A stretch of DNA of 64,000 bases from Leptodactylus fallax (taxonomy: Eukaryota; Chordata; Amphibia; Anura; Leptodactylidae). The first letter of the stretch is position 1. Every line of letters begins with the position of its first letter. The notes under the pieces are model-generated. The model worked only from the letters and a program-made list of their open reading frames with translations. It did no database searches and was not told the origin of the DNA. Location: contig CAMRHE010000132.1 of the NCBI GenBank assembly GCA_947044405.1, forward strand, positions 4,758,001 through 4,822,000, read 5' to 3'. Position numbers and translations under genes: made by a program. Positions 1 to 12,400 of this stretch are shown piece by piece.

Positions 1-39
1 AAATTAATTACCTATCCAGCAGGAGAATCCTACTAAAGC

Positions 40-330
40 CCTCCCTGCTCCATAGAGCTCTACATGTGAGGCTGAATAAGGACTAAAAAAGTGGTACTCT
101 GTTCCTTCTGCCACTCGGATACTTACCAGGTCCCTGCTGTTCTCTACTTCCTGGTCCTGTCTCAGCACACAGGAGACGCCAGGGAATACCTACTCAGCCT
201 ATCATTGGCTGAGGGGGCAGGGTCAGCACTGTGGTCTGTGATTGGCTGTGCTGGCGTTTCTGTGAGATGAAACGTGACCAGAAAGCACAGACCAGCAAGA
301 CCCTGATAAGCATCAGAAGTGGCAGAGGGA
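40..330. repeat. Dispersed non-coding repeat, copy 1
   Basis: This stretch resembles 19190-19345 by eye; both share a lead-in ending in tcctggtcctgtct/tcctggtcctatct, followed by an acacagagg-like block and an attggctgag/cttagcc block. It contains two ATTGG pentamers and a gtaagtat-like donor on the minus strand, but no convincing coding frame. The class is unknown. Confidence 0.35.
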
Positions 331-1720
331 TTTCTGGGTATTGCCTTATTCAGTATCAGACAACATATAAGTAAGAGTGGCACTGTTTCTGGGAGGATGG
401 AAAACCAAAAAGAGTGGATGCAAAACGGGTGCACAACGGCCATTAACGACCATTTTGCCTATTGTTTTCACAGCCCTAGAAATTGCCACAGCTGTGTGAA
501 TACAGCCTTAGTGTAGTGCCACCAGGCCATCGAGACAGAACCACAATGCAGCTGAAAATGGGGCTGACAGGCGGTATTACAGCACAACGGTTTAGTTTCC
601 AAACTGATTAAAAGTCACACAATTTTGCAACTAAACATCAGTTTTTCCTGCAAAACTCTACAAGCGTCTACTGTTTACCCGCAGTCACATATGACCATTA
701 CCAAACAACTTAAAAGCCATCCCAATCGGCGCTGAACTGCACACTGGCACGGTTTCCAGCCACATCATAACCAACCACAAAACTCAAGTACCAGGAAAGT
801 GAAAACTGAGAAAGTCGCAGGATCATTTGTTAGCAAGTGCCACATCCACAGGCTGTTCAATGGGCAAGAGATCAGTAAAATCAGGAGGTCATGCACGTAC
901 CCCATCACTATCCCACAGCTCCCCCTTTTACAAGAGTACTAGAGATCAGACGCAGAGTTTTTATACACTGGGGGAGAGACAGCATAACAAAACTAGTGCG
1001 GCAGTGACCCGCAGCAGCCAATCCCATTACAGCGTTTGTTTTCTAACCCCCCCCCCCACCTCTAATAATAAGAGCTGGTATCTTTTGCTTGCTATGGGCA
1101 ACTGCTTCAGTTTTCTTGCAGTAATTTTGATAAATCTCCACAATGTATACAGGGCATTACAAGTGCCTTACAATGTCTTCAGAAAATTCGTCCTCTCATT
1201 ATATCACGCTGTGTTAAAAGCGCAGTCAGACAAAGCCTGATACACTGCAGTATCAAATAGCAATCATTGAACGCGGAGTCAGACGGCGGAGAGATAAGGA
1301 ACGCGAGCCCTGGTTTCACCACGTACAGAGGAATCTGAAGTGTCATAGGAACACAATGATAAGCCATTACTAGCAAGTAAAAGCAATTTCCAGTGACCCA
1401 AACTACATACACATCATCCCTATACTCCATGTACTGTAAAACAGGATGTAAAAAGACATCAATCCATGATCCTATAGCCATGATCTGCAGTACACAGTGA
1501 CATAAAACATTATATTACATTACACATCTTCTCCGGAACCGAAAACTAACTCTTATTAGCCAATATTAGAGGGGGATCTGCATAAGTAGCAGAACTGTGG
1601 TGCACCGTGACTGTAATTGTATGGACTATACAGTAGGTTTACCTGCAATCTTATGGGAAAGCTCAAATGTGTCATGGTTGTATCAGCACTGTTAAACCTG
1701 TAACACTGTTATAGCATCCC
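331..1720. other. No recognisable gene or element
   Basis: The open frames here are short, overlap on both strands and show no protein family signature. A C-rich run lies near 1050. I see no terminal inverted repeats or splice-bounded exon. Confidence 0.5.
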
Positions 1721-1721
1721 A

Positions 1722-2575
1722 TCCTAAAGAGGTTGGCCAGGATTTTTATTTTTTCATGGCCCGTCCTTAGCTCAGCTCACACTGAAGTTAATGGGGGCTG
1801 AGCTGCAGTAGCGGGCCACTATACAGAGCATGGAGGCAACTCCTTCTGGTTCTGTGCTGTCTACAGTAGAAGTATGATCCATCTGATCCATCTGAGGCTT
1901 TCTGTTGGCTTCCCACTAATCAGATAAGCCATAAAAAAAAAAAAAAAAAAAATCTGTGTTGTACCAGGAAAAAAAACGTGTACTTTCTCCAGGAAACAGT
2001 GCCATATATATCCATTGGATCTGTATGGTACTGCAGCACAGCTCCACTGAAGTGAATGGAGCTGATCTGCAGTACCAGGCATTACCCATGGACAGTTATG
2101 ACACTGTTTCCAGGAGAAAGTTCACAAGTTTTCATGGATAGTGGTACAGCTCCTTGAAAAAGGTACTCCAGCCAGATAAAATTGATAGCCTCTCCTCAAT
2201 ATTAGATCGGTGGGGATCTGACACTTGGCACCCCAGCCAGTCCGCTGTATGAAGGGGCCGCCCACAATAGTAAAACGCTGTCACAGTCTCCTTCCCAGCA
2301 TCAAGCTCCCTGTTTCGTTCCATGTAGGCCCTTGTAGGACGGAAGTAAAGCAGCTTAGGTGATTGGCCGCAGCGATCACATACTGAGTACCGATGACATC
2401 ACTGTTAATACATGACAGGTATTCAATATTTGACCACTGAGGCCAGTAATTAACTGCAATGTCGCCAGCTGCTTCACATCCAGTCCAGCCAGTGGAGGCA
2501 TGGAATTGAACGGACCTGGATAGGTTTTTTTTTTTTTTTTTCCATTTTAGTCCCCCTGCCCCCACTGGGTTTTTC
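1722..2575. repeat. Composite dispersed repeat with poly-A and poly-T tracts
   Basis: The text around 2180-2260 (atcggtggggatctgacac) recurs in variant form near 14260-14290, 10250-10300 and 40560-40600, marking a dispersed family. A 21-22 nt A run lies at about 1931-1952 and a T run at about 2526-2540. Internal self-complementarity around 1980-2130 suggests a foldback element. No coding frame is credible. Confidence 0.45.
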
Positions 2576-2584
2576 CAGTTTGTC

Positions 2585-2930
2585 TACCCTTTAAGCTTAG
2601 ACTCCACATTTCGGAAACGCAGCTTTTTTTGTTGCAGATTTTGGTTTTTTGAGCCATGGCCAGGAGTGGATTGAGCAGAAGGAAGAAGTATAAGAACTTC
2701 TTATATATTTCCCATTCCTTTTGAAGCCATTCTTGGCTTTGGCTCAAAAAAACGCAGCAAAATCTGCAACAAAGTTACGGAAAAGATGCTTTTTTTGCTG
2801 TGCTCTTTTATCTAAATTTGCTAAATTCACTCTAGTCTTTGGCTCAAAAAAACGCAGCAGAATATGCAAAAAAAAAAACAAACAAAAAAAACCCAGCTTT
2901 TCCGCAACGTGGGGCCTTAGCCTCAATGTC
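2585..2930. mobile_element. Palindromic MITE, ggccccacgttgcgg family
   Basis: The left end (cttagactccacatttcgg) and the reverse complement of the right end (ggctaaggccccacgttgcg) are diverged copies of one terminal repeat. Inside, the text tttggctcaaaaaaacgcagca occurs twice about 100 bp apart. Related ends flank 50062-50166, 51293-51617 and 63131-63352. It is non-coding and of unassigned superfamily. Confidence 0.5.
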
Positions 2931-3159
2931 TTCATGAGCAGCGCCTGCGGCTTTAGATGCAGGCTGGCTGAGTTTGTCATTTGGCACAGCTCTATATTGG
3001 TGATTTCACATATAATGCATCAGTATAGCAAATGTTAATTCTACTATATAGCAGACCTGAGTTTGTCATCTGTACATCTAGAATGGAAGGCTTTGAGCAT
3101 TCAATCTGCACTAATAATTACTATACAGTAAGTGAAATAATCCATCATAAAGTACTTAC

Positions 3160-3259
3160 CCCCAGCCCTAGACCGTAAGTCAGCTACAGTGGTCTGGACG
3201 GTGGACATGTTGATGGTGGATGATGATGCTTTTCAGTCCTTGCAACACTCAAGCCTAAC
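3160..3259 (-). CDS. Candidate first coding exon of a host gene
   Basis: Seen directly on the minus strand: a pyrimidine-rich tract ending in ag at 3261-3260, an exon starting at 3259, an ATG at 3208-3206 with A at -3, and a strong donor (ggggtaagtact) with GT at 3159-3158. The coding part gives MSTVQTTVADLRSRAG plus one base, so it would end in phase 1. About 50 nt of 5' UTR precede the ATG. I do not recognise the protein. The next exon would lie at lower coordinates or outside the window, and I could not find it in 1-3100. The exon sits in sequence that does not look like the surrounding repeat families. It could be chance, because a 49-nt open stretch with good splice sites is weak evidence alone. 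Confidence 0.35.
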
Positions 3260-5040
3260 CTGAAAAATATAAGAGACAGCAAAATAAATATGCAAATATA
3301 ACAAGACAGGATATACATATCACTATGTATGCAGATATTGTGAAGGTCTCATACAAGACATGGGGCTCAGGTACCTCCCGAGCACAGAGAAGACGGCTAT
3401 ACAACGGGTGCAGGCAAGTCAGTAGTATAGGCAGGATCAGAGTAAATACACCGCTAACAAGTAAGTGAAATAGGATGAGAAAAAAATACAATGCAAAAGA
3501 AAAACAAGATAATTACAGCGTATCCTAAAAAGGGAGGAGAAATTATGTCACCCCATAAAGTGGCTGATACCGAAATGAAGATGTGAATGAGGTAACAGTG
3601 TCTGCAGCTCAGAGAGTGCCAGATGTGACATGTAACCATACACACTGGGCTGGATGAGATTTAAAGGGCTCTCGAGAGGTCGGGGGAAATGACAAGAGGC
3701 TGGAGAGGAATGACAGGAAATGGCAGAGGACGGTGGAAGTCATTGTACCACCAGATGATACTCCATGATGGGGTTAATTAGTGATCGCGGAAGGTCTGCA
3801 CCCTGCGCAGTGTATGGAGGGGTGCAAGGCATTTGGGAGGTGGGCTATCAGTACAGTTGGGCACAATAAATAATCTGATATTTTTTGGTGCTTCTATACG
3901 ATTTGAATTATTGATTATGTGAAGAATATAATTAATGATCAATCATAAAGGCCACAGTAATTACATGTATTGATTTTGGAAGATTGTATCAGATCGTAAT
4001 GTCACGCAATGATTATCACCATCCCACCTACCGGCTGAGAAATAGTTAAGTCTGTGGTGGGCGAAGAGGAAGTGTGAATGAGAGACAGGGGCACAGCAGT
4101 ATGAATGAATACACATGATCTCACAGATGGGTAATGGGGGGGGGGGCTTAGCAGTACCAGATGAGCAGGGCCGGAGGTCTAGATGTGGTGGCCACTGTCA
4201 CTTCACGGCTCCAGGGCTTCCAGCACAGCGAACCCTCCGCAGTCCATCAGTATGGAGCTCCTCCTGCCAGCTCAGGGCAAATCTTCGTATCACCAATGCC
4301 CTCCTCTAAGTATTGACATGTGTGCCCTGCTAGCACCCAGACACCACCAGGGAGCGCCCCAGAACACGTCCTCCTCCCGGCTGCTCCGAGCACTACTGAA
4401 GGCTCAGCAGACTGGCCGCCCGCTCCCTGCTTGGAGCGTACCATTACACACAAAGGGGGGGAGACTTCCACCACAGTCAAAAAATGAATAAAAACGCTAT
4501 AATGATTCGCAATGTCGCGATATAAAGTAATAATTACATCGAAGATATCATTCTTTATGTGACTGAGAGAAGTATATTATACTTTGAGCCGTAAAGTAAT
4601 GAAGTCTCGTCACCGGTCACCCCTGTACGGGTCATGCTTGATATGTTCCGGCTCTGAATCGCGGCCAGTAGCAGTCACTAGCGCCAGTGACAGGCTGAGT
4701 ACAGTGCGGTCTTTACATTCATTAATTTATTAGTCTATTGTGCCTCACATCTCCGCCTGAAACACTGGCCTGTCTGTGCAGTGTGTTCAGCTCTGCAGTC
4801 TGTACTAGGGGGGCGCAACATGTCCACAGGCGCACACAACTAGCATATGTCCTGCAACTTTTTTCTTATCTGTTTATTTTTAGCAACTTCCGCTGAGAAA
4901 TCAATGGAAATGTCGCATCTAGTGCAAAAATTGGATGTGACCATTCAGAGTGCTTGTTTTAGCTTCCACCTTGCACTAGAAAAATGAAAGCTGGAATCTG
5001 ATTGGTTGGCACATCAACTGTAGAAACAGCTACAGGGCAG
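3260..5040. other. Non-coding; possible intron or promoter side of the 3160-3259 exon
   Basis: No element ends or coding signatures were found. The 4180-4480 part is richer in G+C than its surroundings and has a G run at about 4136-4147. If the candidate minus-strand exon is real, this is where an upstream UTR exon or promoter would be expected. That is inference only. Confidence 0.35.
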
Positions 5041-5044
5041 AATC

Positions 5045-5620
5045 ACTCATTAATGGGTGACAGACGCTTAAAGGGGTTGTCCTATAACAGACGCTTTAAG
5101 CGTCATATTGCTGGGGAGTCGTGGGTGTCCGACTCCGCCACAATGTCTGTCTGAAATCGGCAGACAAAAAGTCCTGCACGGATGACTTTTTCGTCCGCCG
5201 ATTTCAGTTTTAAAAAATGGCCACCCACCCGGTCTCCATATGTAACTGCAATTGTAGCAGTCCTCTTGTCCGTTGTGTCCTCCGACACAAGTGTGAACGT
5301 AAGAAATGAAAGTTGAGCTCTGATTAGTTGCAATGGGCAACAGAGACAGTTTTAGGCTGCGTTTTCGCAGCGTTTTTCATTACGTTTTCGCTGAGTTTTC
5401 CTGTGCAGACTTTCTGCCCTTATTATACCTATATGGAAAACGCCAGCGTTTCCACAGGTATAATTGACATGCTGTGATAAAAAACGCAGGCATTTTTGAA
5501 AATGTAGATTTTCTGCTTCAGATTTTCTTCTTAAACGTATAGATGGGATTAGCTAGAATCCCATTCACTTTGCAGGTACTGTAAAACACAGCGTTTTTTT
5601 GCCGCGGCGTACCTTTTTAC
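5045..5620. repeat. Two adjoining dispersed repeats
   Basis: The text aaaggggttgtcctata at about 5070 resembles the ends of the TTAA-flanked MITE at 52035-52249. From 5350 the block with gcgttttcgcagcg, the cell catatggaaaacgccagc-like core and tccacaggtataattgacatgctg recurs at 51360-51490, so this is a second copy of the family annotated at 51293-51617. Non-coding. Confidence 0.45.
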
Positions 5621-5621
5621 A

Positions 5622-5829
5622 CTGCACATTCAGCCTGACCACTGAATAAAGGTGTTACTGGTGGTGGACAGCACTCCAATTCACTCCAATGAGAGCTCCA
5701 GAGATAGCTAAAGTACAGTACTCGCTATGTCCACTGCTCCCTTTGAAGGAAATGGGAGCACTGTCTACCCCCAGGCAGGCCTAAATTCAATCTGGTTGCA
5801 GTCAGGCTGAATGTGCAGTGTGTAAAAGG
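5622..5829. mobile_element. MITE with 28-bp terminal inverted repeats
   Basis: The left end cctttttacactgcacattc and the reverse complement of the right end ccttttacacactgcacatt match over about 28 bp with small differences, both continuing into agcctgac. The interior is non-coding. The TSD is not clear, so the superfamily is unassigned. Confidence 0.6.
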
Positions 5830-7560
5830 TCTTACCCTTTAATTCTTGGGGTAAACGAGTGCTAGGGAGCAAATAGTGCTATATGGAAAATAAAACTCCT
5901 AGTCTTTTCTGACTCCTGATTGAAGTTATTATAGGTGAAGATTTTCAGCAATGTAGGAAAAGTGGGGTAAATGTTGGCAGAAGTATTGTGGTGTGGGGTT
6001 TTATTCTCTGAGAATGAGTGAAAATTGTGGGTCATGTCTTGAATTTGGGATTTGTGTCATTGACAGGAAAAATAGGCCAAATCTGTAAGTCCTTGGGACA
6101 ACCGAATACAGATGTAGCCATCACCAAACAAATTGGTGAGGTTTGCTGCTGTGCTAGGCATGCACTACATGGAGCACAGTTTTCTCCAACCTCTCCCACC
6201 TGACCCTCTGCAGGCAGCAGACTAGCTTATTCATCATATGGTCCTCTCCCTAGAATACCCAATGTTAGGGTGAAGATGATCCATATCACACATGGGAAGG
6301 CCGGGGGCCCTGCTGGCACAATGCTATCTATATATGGCAGTTGTCACCTAAAGTTGGCCAAATTGCACATTATGTATGTAAGTATCCTTTGAAAGATGTC
6401 CGGAAACAGACAACTTTGTCCGGGTGTTTCGATAACTCACATAGAGATATATAGGAGTTATGGAAACAGCATTGCTTGCTCTGTTCTGTTGGGGTTATGA
6501 AATAGCAGAATTTGTTTGGCTTCTTCTGTAACTCCCGTAGAAATAAATTGGGGTTAGAAAACCAGTCCCAGGATGATTGTCTATAAAATGATGGTAGTCT
6601 CACATTCTAAGCTGTAGTGGATGGTGAGATATGGAGCCTGAAAGTCAAAAGATCAAAACATTGTTACCCTGCTTGTCAGTGTAGGTGAAAACAGTGGGGG
6701 GGAATTTACTCTCCCCCTGCGCTAGAAAACTGTTGTAGATAGTTGTGATGCCTTGGCCCAACAAATTTACTATAACTTACATGAGAAAACTGGCGTGAGT
6801 TATATAGGAAATCTACGCCAGTTCCTCACGGGTGTAGATTTCCATTCTGACGCACAGAAGTGCACCTGAATTATTAAGAGGCCTGCTTCTGGTGTCGTAT
6901 GAAAGAGAGAATTTTCATAGAGGTAGAACTGCAACCTTAGTGTGATAAAAATCTCCACTTTCATATGACACCAGGAGCAAATTTCTACATTTTATAATAC
7001 CTGAGGTATAACTGATTGAAGAGATAACCCCCACCCTTATTCTCCCTGCATTACACACAAACCCGTACATGGTACACAGTGAGAAGCAGAATAGAGATCT
7101 CAATAGAGAAGCAAGGGAAACAATAGAGAAATACAGGATTTCAAAGAAAGGAGCCAACTGTGTTAATAACATGTATTACAAACTTTATTGACGACACAAA
7201 TTGAACATCAAAAGTTGTCTTAAAGTTGTCTAGCCCCAAAAATGTAAAACATCAGAGAATGGGTTAAAATAATAAAAGAAGGGACATTCATGTTATTGAT
7301 CCCTCCAACACTCCCAGTATCCCGACTGTTTCTGTACTTTCTGTTGCAGTGACTGGCAGATCATACAGAACATACAGCCAGTGACTGGCGTATCAGTTAG
7401 CAGCCAATACAGTTCTGTATTGTATCTGTATTGTCATCTATAGGAAGCAGCTATTGTTTCTGTCCAAAGTTGTTATGCAGGAAAATAAAAAGCTTATCAG
7501 TGCATTACCTGCAATATATACTTTGGTCTCCTGCCAGAAGTCTAATTCCTCGATTCTGTC
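5830..7560. other. No gene; weak repeat-like stretches
   Basis: Stretches at about 6380-6600 and 6690-6990 have short inverted segments typical of old MITEs, but their ends are not definable by eye. Nothing else was supported. Confidence 0.4.
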
Positions 7561-7564
7561 TCTT

Positions 7565-7720
7565 TAGACCCCAGAGTATAATAAGTGGAGGCCTAGGGGA
7601 TGTGATCAAACATAAAAGCAGTGTTACTCTTCTCCTGGGCTCCGGCGCGACTCCCAGCTCTCTTCTGGCCTTCTGACTGACGCTGAGGCCTGTGATTGAC
7701 CAATTTCATGGTGATGACCT
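7565..7720. repeat. Hairpin-ended module, truncated copy
   Basis: It begins with one arm of the recurring hairpin (agaccccagagtataata, 7565-7582); the other arm is missing. It continues with ggaggcctagggga, a ctcctgggct block and a gctgaggcctgtgattg block, in the same order as at 20926-21250. No hAT ends are visible beside it. Confidence 0.5.
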
Positions 7721-8640
7721 ATTAAAATGCTAGGCCATGAACATCTTTAATCCCAAAAACCTGTATAATAAAGCAGAGTAGGATCTAATTTGGCTCATGT
7801 ATACAAAGGCAAGGTGCTTATATTCATTTTTCAGCCATTTAGTCTTTCTCAAAGCAGTGTTATTTTCAGGAAATACTTCTGTGTGTTTGCTATGAGAGGA
7901 GCAGTAGGATTTCCATTCCAGTTGATAATCTGTGTTCTTGATGGCTCAGGAGCAGTATATGATACTGTATAGGAATGATTTGCAAAATATGGCTACTTTT
8001 AGATAATAACATGTAGAAAGTGAAAGGATGGCCTTAGAAGTGTCATTTAAGACAAGGGGCATTCTTTGAATTGGTTCCAGATCAGCCAGAGTGCTGCTGG
8101 GGTTTCACATCTGATAAATTATACATGTACTTTTCACCGACTATGTGTAAAACATCAGTTTCAGGAACACTAAACCACCAGGAAGTGGAGAGACGTGCTG
8201 TTTAAGTGCTGTTATTTAGTTTTATGATAGAACGTTTTCTATCTAATTTTACTCATGTGATTTGGGTGATTGCCAGTATTGTCACCTTGTTATGTATCTA
8301 TTATTATGTGCCCTAATCACACTGTACAGACCGGATTAGGTAACAATAGTAGTTGTGCAATCGTATACAGTTATTGCTGCTAGTTTATATGACTCCCCTT
8401 TTAAAGGAACTTAGTAGAAGTAAAGACGGCCATAACTTTTCCTCCTGACTTGCCATACACATTCATGCTTGACCATGTGTTTTCATGTGTTTTCTATGGA
8501 CGGAGGGAAACAAGTCAGGATAGGGCTTGTTGAATGCCAGTCCTTCTTCTCCCCAGCATCTGCCGCTGGCGGAGAGTCATAACACCCCATAAATATCAGA
8601 TGGTCCTGACAAAATTTACCAGCATTCATGTAATGTGTAT
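7721..8640. other. No recognisable feature
   Basis: AT-rich sequence without element ends, long coding frames or repeat structure that I can identify. Confidence 0.45.
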
Positions 8641-8644
8641 TTTC

Positions 8645-9133
8645 TTTTTTTTTTTATTTGGAGTTGGAAGGGACCTCAAGGGCCATCAAGTCCAACCCCC
8701 TGCAAAAGCAGGATTCCCTAAATCATCCCAGCTATATATCTATCCAGTTTCCACTTGAAAATTTCAATTGATGAAGAACTCACCACCTCCCGTGGCAGCC
8801 TATTCCACTCCCTCACTACCCTTACTGTTAAAAAGTTTTTCCTAATGTCTAATCTGAATCTCCTTCCCCTTAGTTTCATCCCATTACTTCTCGTACTTCC
8901 TTCTGCTAATGAGAAAAGGTTAGATCCCTCTGCACTGTGACAACCTTTCAAATATTTAAAAACTGCTATTAAGTCTCCCCTTAGCCTTCTCTTCTGCAAA
9001 CTAAACAATCCCAATTCTTTTAGCCTTTCCTCATAGGACATGGTTTGTAGACCTTCCACCATTTTGGTTGCTCTTCTCTGGACCTGCTCCAATAAATCGA
9101 TGTCTTTCTTAAATTGGGTACCTATAAAATGCA
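8645..9133 (-). pseudogene. CR1 LINE 3' end: reverse transcriptase C-terminus
   Basis: The minus-strand translation from 9134 to 8718 reads through the typical C-terminal end of CR1-type ORF2, including [17 protein letters not shown], then [52 protein letters not shown] and [10 protein letters not shown]1 elements copy themselves by target-primed reverse transcription. Only the last part is present (about 138 residues, downstream of the catalytic FADD motif), so this is a 5'-truncated dead copy, the usual fate of CR1 insertions. The 3' UTR text ttggaagggacctcaagggc at about 8665 is also CR1-like. The T run at 8646-8656 lies next to the 3' end. The family call is firm; the exact ends are approximate. 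Confidence 0.85.
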
Positions 9134-9295
9134 ATTCAATAGGAAGGTTGATAACATATGGCTAAATCTTAATTTTGGTACTATTGCACCCACATGAAAG
9201 GCTCAAAGTAATTTCTTATGCATATTTCTATTATAAGAAAAAGTGCAAGAAGAAATGAGATAAAAAGTCACATAGACACATACTGTAGGTACATA

Positions 9296-9617
9296 CATAT
9301 GTGGACAAAATTGTTGGTACTCCTTGTTTAATGAAAGAAAAACCCACAATGGTCACAGAAATAACTTGAATCTGACAAAAGTAATAATATATAAAAATTC
9401 TATGAAAATGAACAAATGAAAGTCAGACATTGCTTTTCAACCATGCTTCAACAGATTTTTTAAAAAAGAAAACTCATGAAACAGGCCTGACTTTCATATG
9501 TTCATTTTCATAGAATTTTTATATATTATTACTTTTGTCAGATTCAAGTTATTTCTGTGACCATTGTGGGTTTTTCTTTCATTAAACGAGGGGTACCAAC
9601 AATTTTGTCCACGTGTG
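9296..9617. mobile_element. Tc1/mariner-type palindromic MITE flanked by TA
   Basis: The left arm (catatgtggacaaaattgtt) and right arm (aacaattttgtccacgtgtg) are inverted copies that stay complementary for about 130 bp around a short loop near 9440-9470. TA dinucleotides at 9294-9295 and 9618-9619 fit the TA TSD of the Tc1/mariner superfamily. The 322-bp element has no coding capacity. Confidence 0.8.
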
Positions 9618-10437
9618 TAACAGTATCACAATAGTGGCCTTTGCATATGAGTTCCTCTTTCTGTGCTGATGTCTGTCATATGAAATTGGCACAGATAAAG
9701 GTTTCACTGTACAGGGTTTGCCTAAGAGACTACTTATACATTACTTATTGTATGACATGTAAGGGTAAGTTCACATTACCATTATGCATGTTCGTAGCTC
9801 TCATCCGTCATGGACTTTAATGGCAGTAGAGTGACTAATGCATATGGAGCATCCCCTGTCTGCATTCATTCTAATATAAAACACATGACGGACAACAGTA
9901 TATAAACTACGTACATGTAGTACATGACACAATACAGCATAACTAGCTTCTGATGCAGTGTCCACTAGGATGCTATAGAATCAGCACACCTCCAAGTAGA
10001 CAGAAGCTGTTTACTTACGTCTTAATCATTAGCCCTTTAACATGGTCTACATAAAATGTATAATAACGCCAGTTACACGCAGCAAAGTCCAAACTGGAAA
10101 TATTTGCATAGCAGAAAGTCATTTTCTCTTCACAGCAGACCTGTCAGCTAACAGCCTAGCACTTTGTTACTTTCTTATTTTCTTCTTTCACTATGCTCTG
10201 CACTCTAATAAAAGGAAATCATTAGATTTCTGAATTTAGCTTTTAGATAGGCCATCAATTTTAATTTGGCAGGGGTCCCCAGGGACCCCAGCAGATCAGC
10301 TGTTACCTAGAGCTCTCAGCATTGTTTTCATGCTTGGCGCTGTGCTGCTCATTCACCATACTTTTAGTAGCGGCGAGTATGGGTACTGCAGTGGTATCCC
10401 ATTCAAGTCTATGGGACACCACTGCAGTACTCTAAAA
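9618..10437. other. No gene; fragments of dispersed repeats
   Basis: A ttcacattacc-type MITE fragment may lie at about 9770-9900. From about 10238 the ggccatcaat block resembles the repeat near 2180 and 14230. A short inverted pair gtactgcagtggt/accactgcagtac lies at about 10384 and 10422. Nothing coding. Confidence 0.4.
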
Positions 10438-10602
10438 GTATTATTATTGCTTATTTATATAGCACCATTAATTCCACGGTGCTTTACATTTGAGGGTTAA
10501 CAAACGGTACACAAAATATACAAGCCAAATATAATACTAACAGTGACCAACTGGCACAGTGGGATAAAAGGCTCTGCCCGCAAGGGCTTACAATCTATGA
10601 GT
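10438..10602 (-). mobile_element. L2-like LINE 3' tail, short fragment
   Basis: The text tatatagcaccattaattcc, ggtgctttacatttgagggt and cccgcaagggcttacaatct matches the 3' end of the longer LINE at 20535-22555 on the same strand. It is truncated upstream. It may equally be a SINE sharing that LINE's tail. Confidence 0.6.
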
Positions 10603-12400
10603 ATGGCAAGCAAGCTGCGCTTGGCATGTAAACAGTGCTGGCACTTGCCCACTCATGTAAACAGCTGATTTGATAGTCAATCTCCTTCTAGTCTAAAATT
10701 CATAGACAACTTTTTTGATAGGTTATAAATTTTTAAAAAGTGGATAACGCCTTTAAAAAAAAAAAGCTAAGCAAAGTACACGAAAAATAGGTTTTCACTG
10801 TGGAATGTAAAAAATGAAAAACCTTGCGTTTATTGGGCTTTTTTCTAATCCTACTGTCAAGAATTGTGACATTTCAATGGCTTATGTGTTTTACATTACA
10901 CTATTTTTGTATCTATCGCTTTTATAAAATTCACCTTTGGCAATTTGAAAATATAGATGTCTCCTTTAGCATCTCTTAGCACCTTTCTGCTCATATCTAT
11001 CATATAGAGCACAGTATATTTAGCTGGGCAGGGGAGATAGTATGTAAAAGTATAATTCTGCCCTAATGTTATCCCAGTGCAGTATTGTTATATATCAGTG
11101 ATCTGAATTCTCTGCTCATAAAATGTTCTGAAGTAGCGACATGGAGGGGGTTATGGTAAAGGATAGTTATTGACTGGGGATTTGCATCTGAGAGTCGATT
11201 GTTGTGGTGTTCCTTGAAGTGAAGAAATGAAAACCTTACCTTGGCACATTCCACACCGTGGATTCAAGGCTGAAATGATATAAATAAAATGAACATAAAT
11301 GATGTGAACTATATAAGCTTTCCAACAAACAGCCTGGTAGTGGAGCCTTGTTTCAGAGGAATATATTCAGGCAATGGGTGAATGGGTTGAAACTCAGTTA
11401 TACTCCCTCTTACAAAAATGTATCCTTTACAGACTTAGTACAGTTGCTAGGGGTTACCATTGACCCTGTTAGAGTGGCAATGCCACCCATATTATTATTA
11501 TTATAATGTGTTATTGTGTGCCTTGTATTTATGTAAAATACCACAATTTGCTGCATCGCTTATTTTCTGCATAATGATGGCTAAGAGCCCTGCGCTGCAG
11601 GACGATTGTGAAGCGTACACATATATGGTATTTATACCGTGAGCTATGACCCCACAAGAGTGTTATTTAGGGATAACCCCCACTTATAACCTTTGCAATT
11701 TACAGTAAAGTTCTCTCTACCTATAAATGCTTTAGCACAGACAGTACTGCCTTTCTCTCTTCTTGTAATGTTGTAGACTCAGACAGTAATGTCTCCTTGT
11801 AAGGGAGTATAAGTGATGGATACACAATACACCCTGGATACACTGTATGTTATTCAGTGTATTGAATGAATACCTGCAGTATTAATTGTTGCCACTAGGT
11901 GCCTTTGTAGCGCTGTAGGTGTAGAGAAGATCTATAAAGAGTTAAAAGCGGGAAGTGATTGTGTGGCTGAGACCACATGGAGTGTTTAGGGACTCTGTGT
12001 AGATCATACTAGCCATCATTTTTGAAGCAGGGTCCAGGGGAGGGGTGTGCACAGCAAAAAGGTTATGGGTGAGGCCATGCCCCTATGGGTTTGAACACTC
12101 TCCTTCCTGGCCATGGATATGAAATGTGCTGGCCGCAACCTTTTTATTCTCATGACTGGTGCCCAAGTCACACATAAAATGACAGGATATTTGCTTGCTT
12201 TTCTGAGAGTCTGGGGGTTTATCACCATTTTTTTTTCCTGATGCCTCCCAGACATTCTGGTAGAATTGGCTAGTATGGCGTAGCTCAGTCAGGAGACTGT
12301 GGGCCCCAGGTTGCTAGCTGCAACAAGGAAAGTCAGAGACTGGCGTAAGCACATGAGTAACAGTGAGACCTGCTGTGAGACTGAGTCTAGTCCATAGCCT
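10603..12400. other. No recognisable feature
   Basis: AT-rich, non-repetitive by eye, with only short open frames lacking family signatures. Confidence 0.45.

Noticed and set aside
110..160. Donor-like ggtaagtat on the minus strand near 130
   Set aside because: It lies in the dispersed repeat that recurs at 19190-19345, and there is no open frame or acceptor with it.
827..1240. 137-codon plus-strand frame
   Set aside because: No recognisable domain, no splice or promoter support, and an equally long overlapping frame on the other strand.
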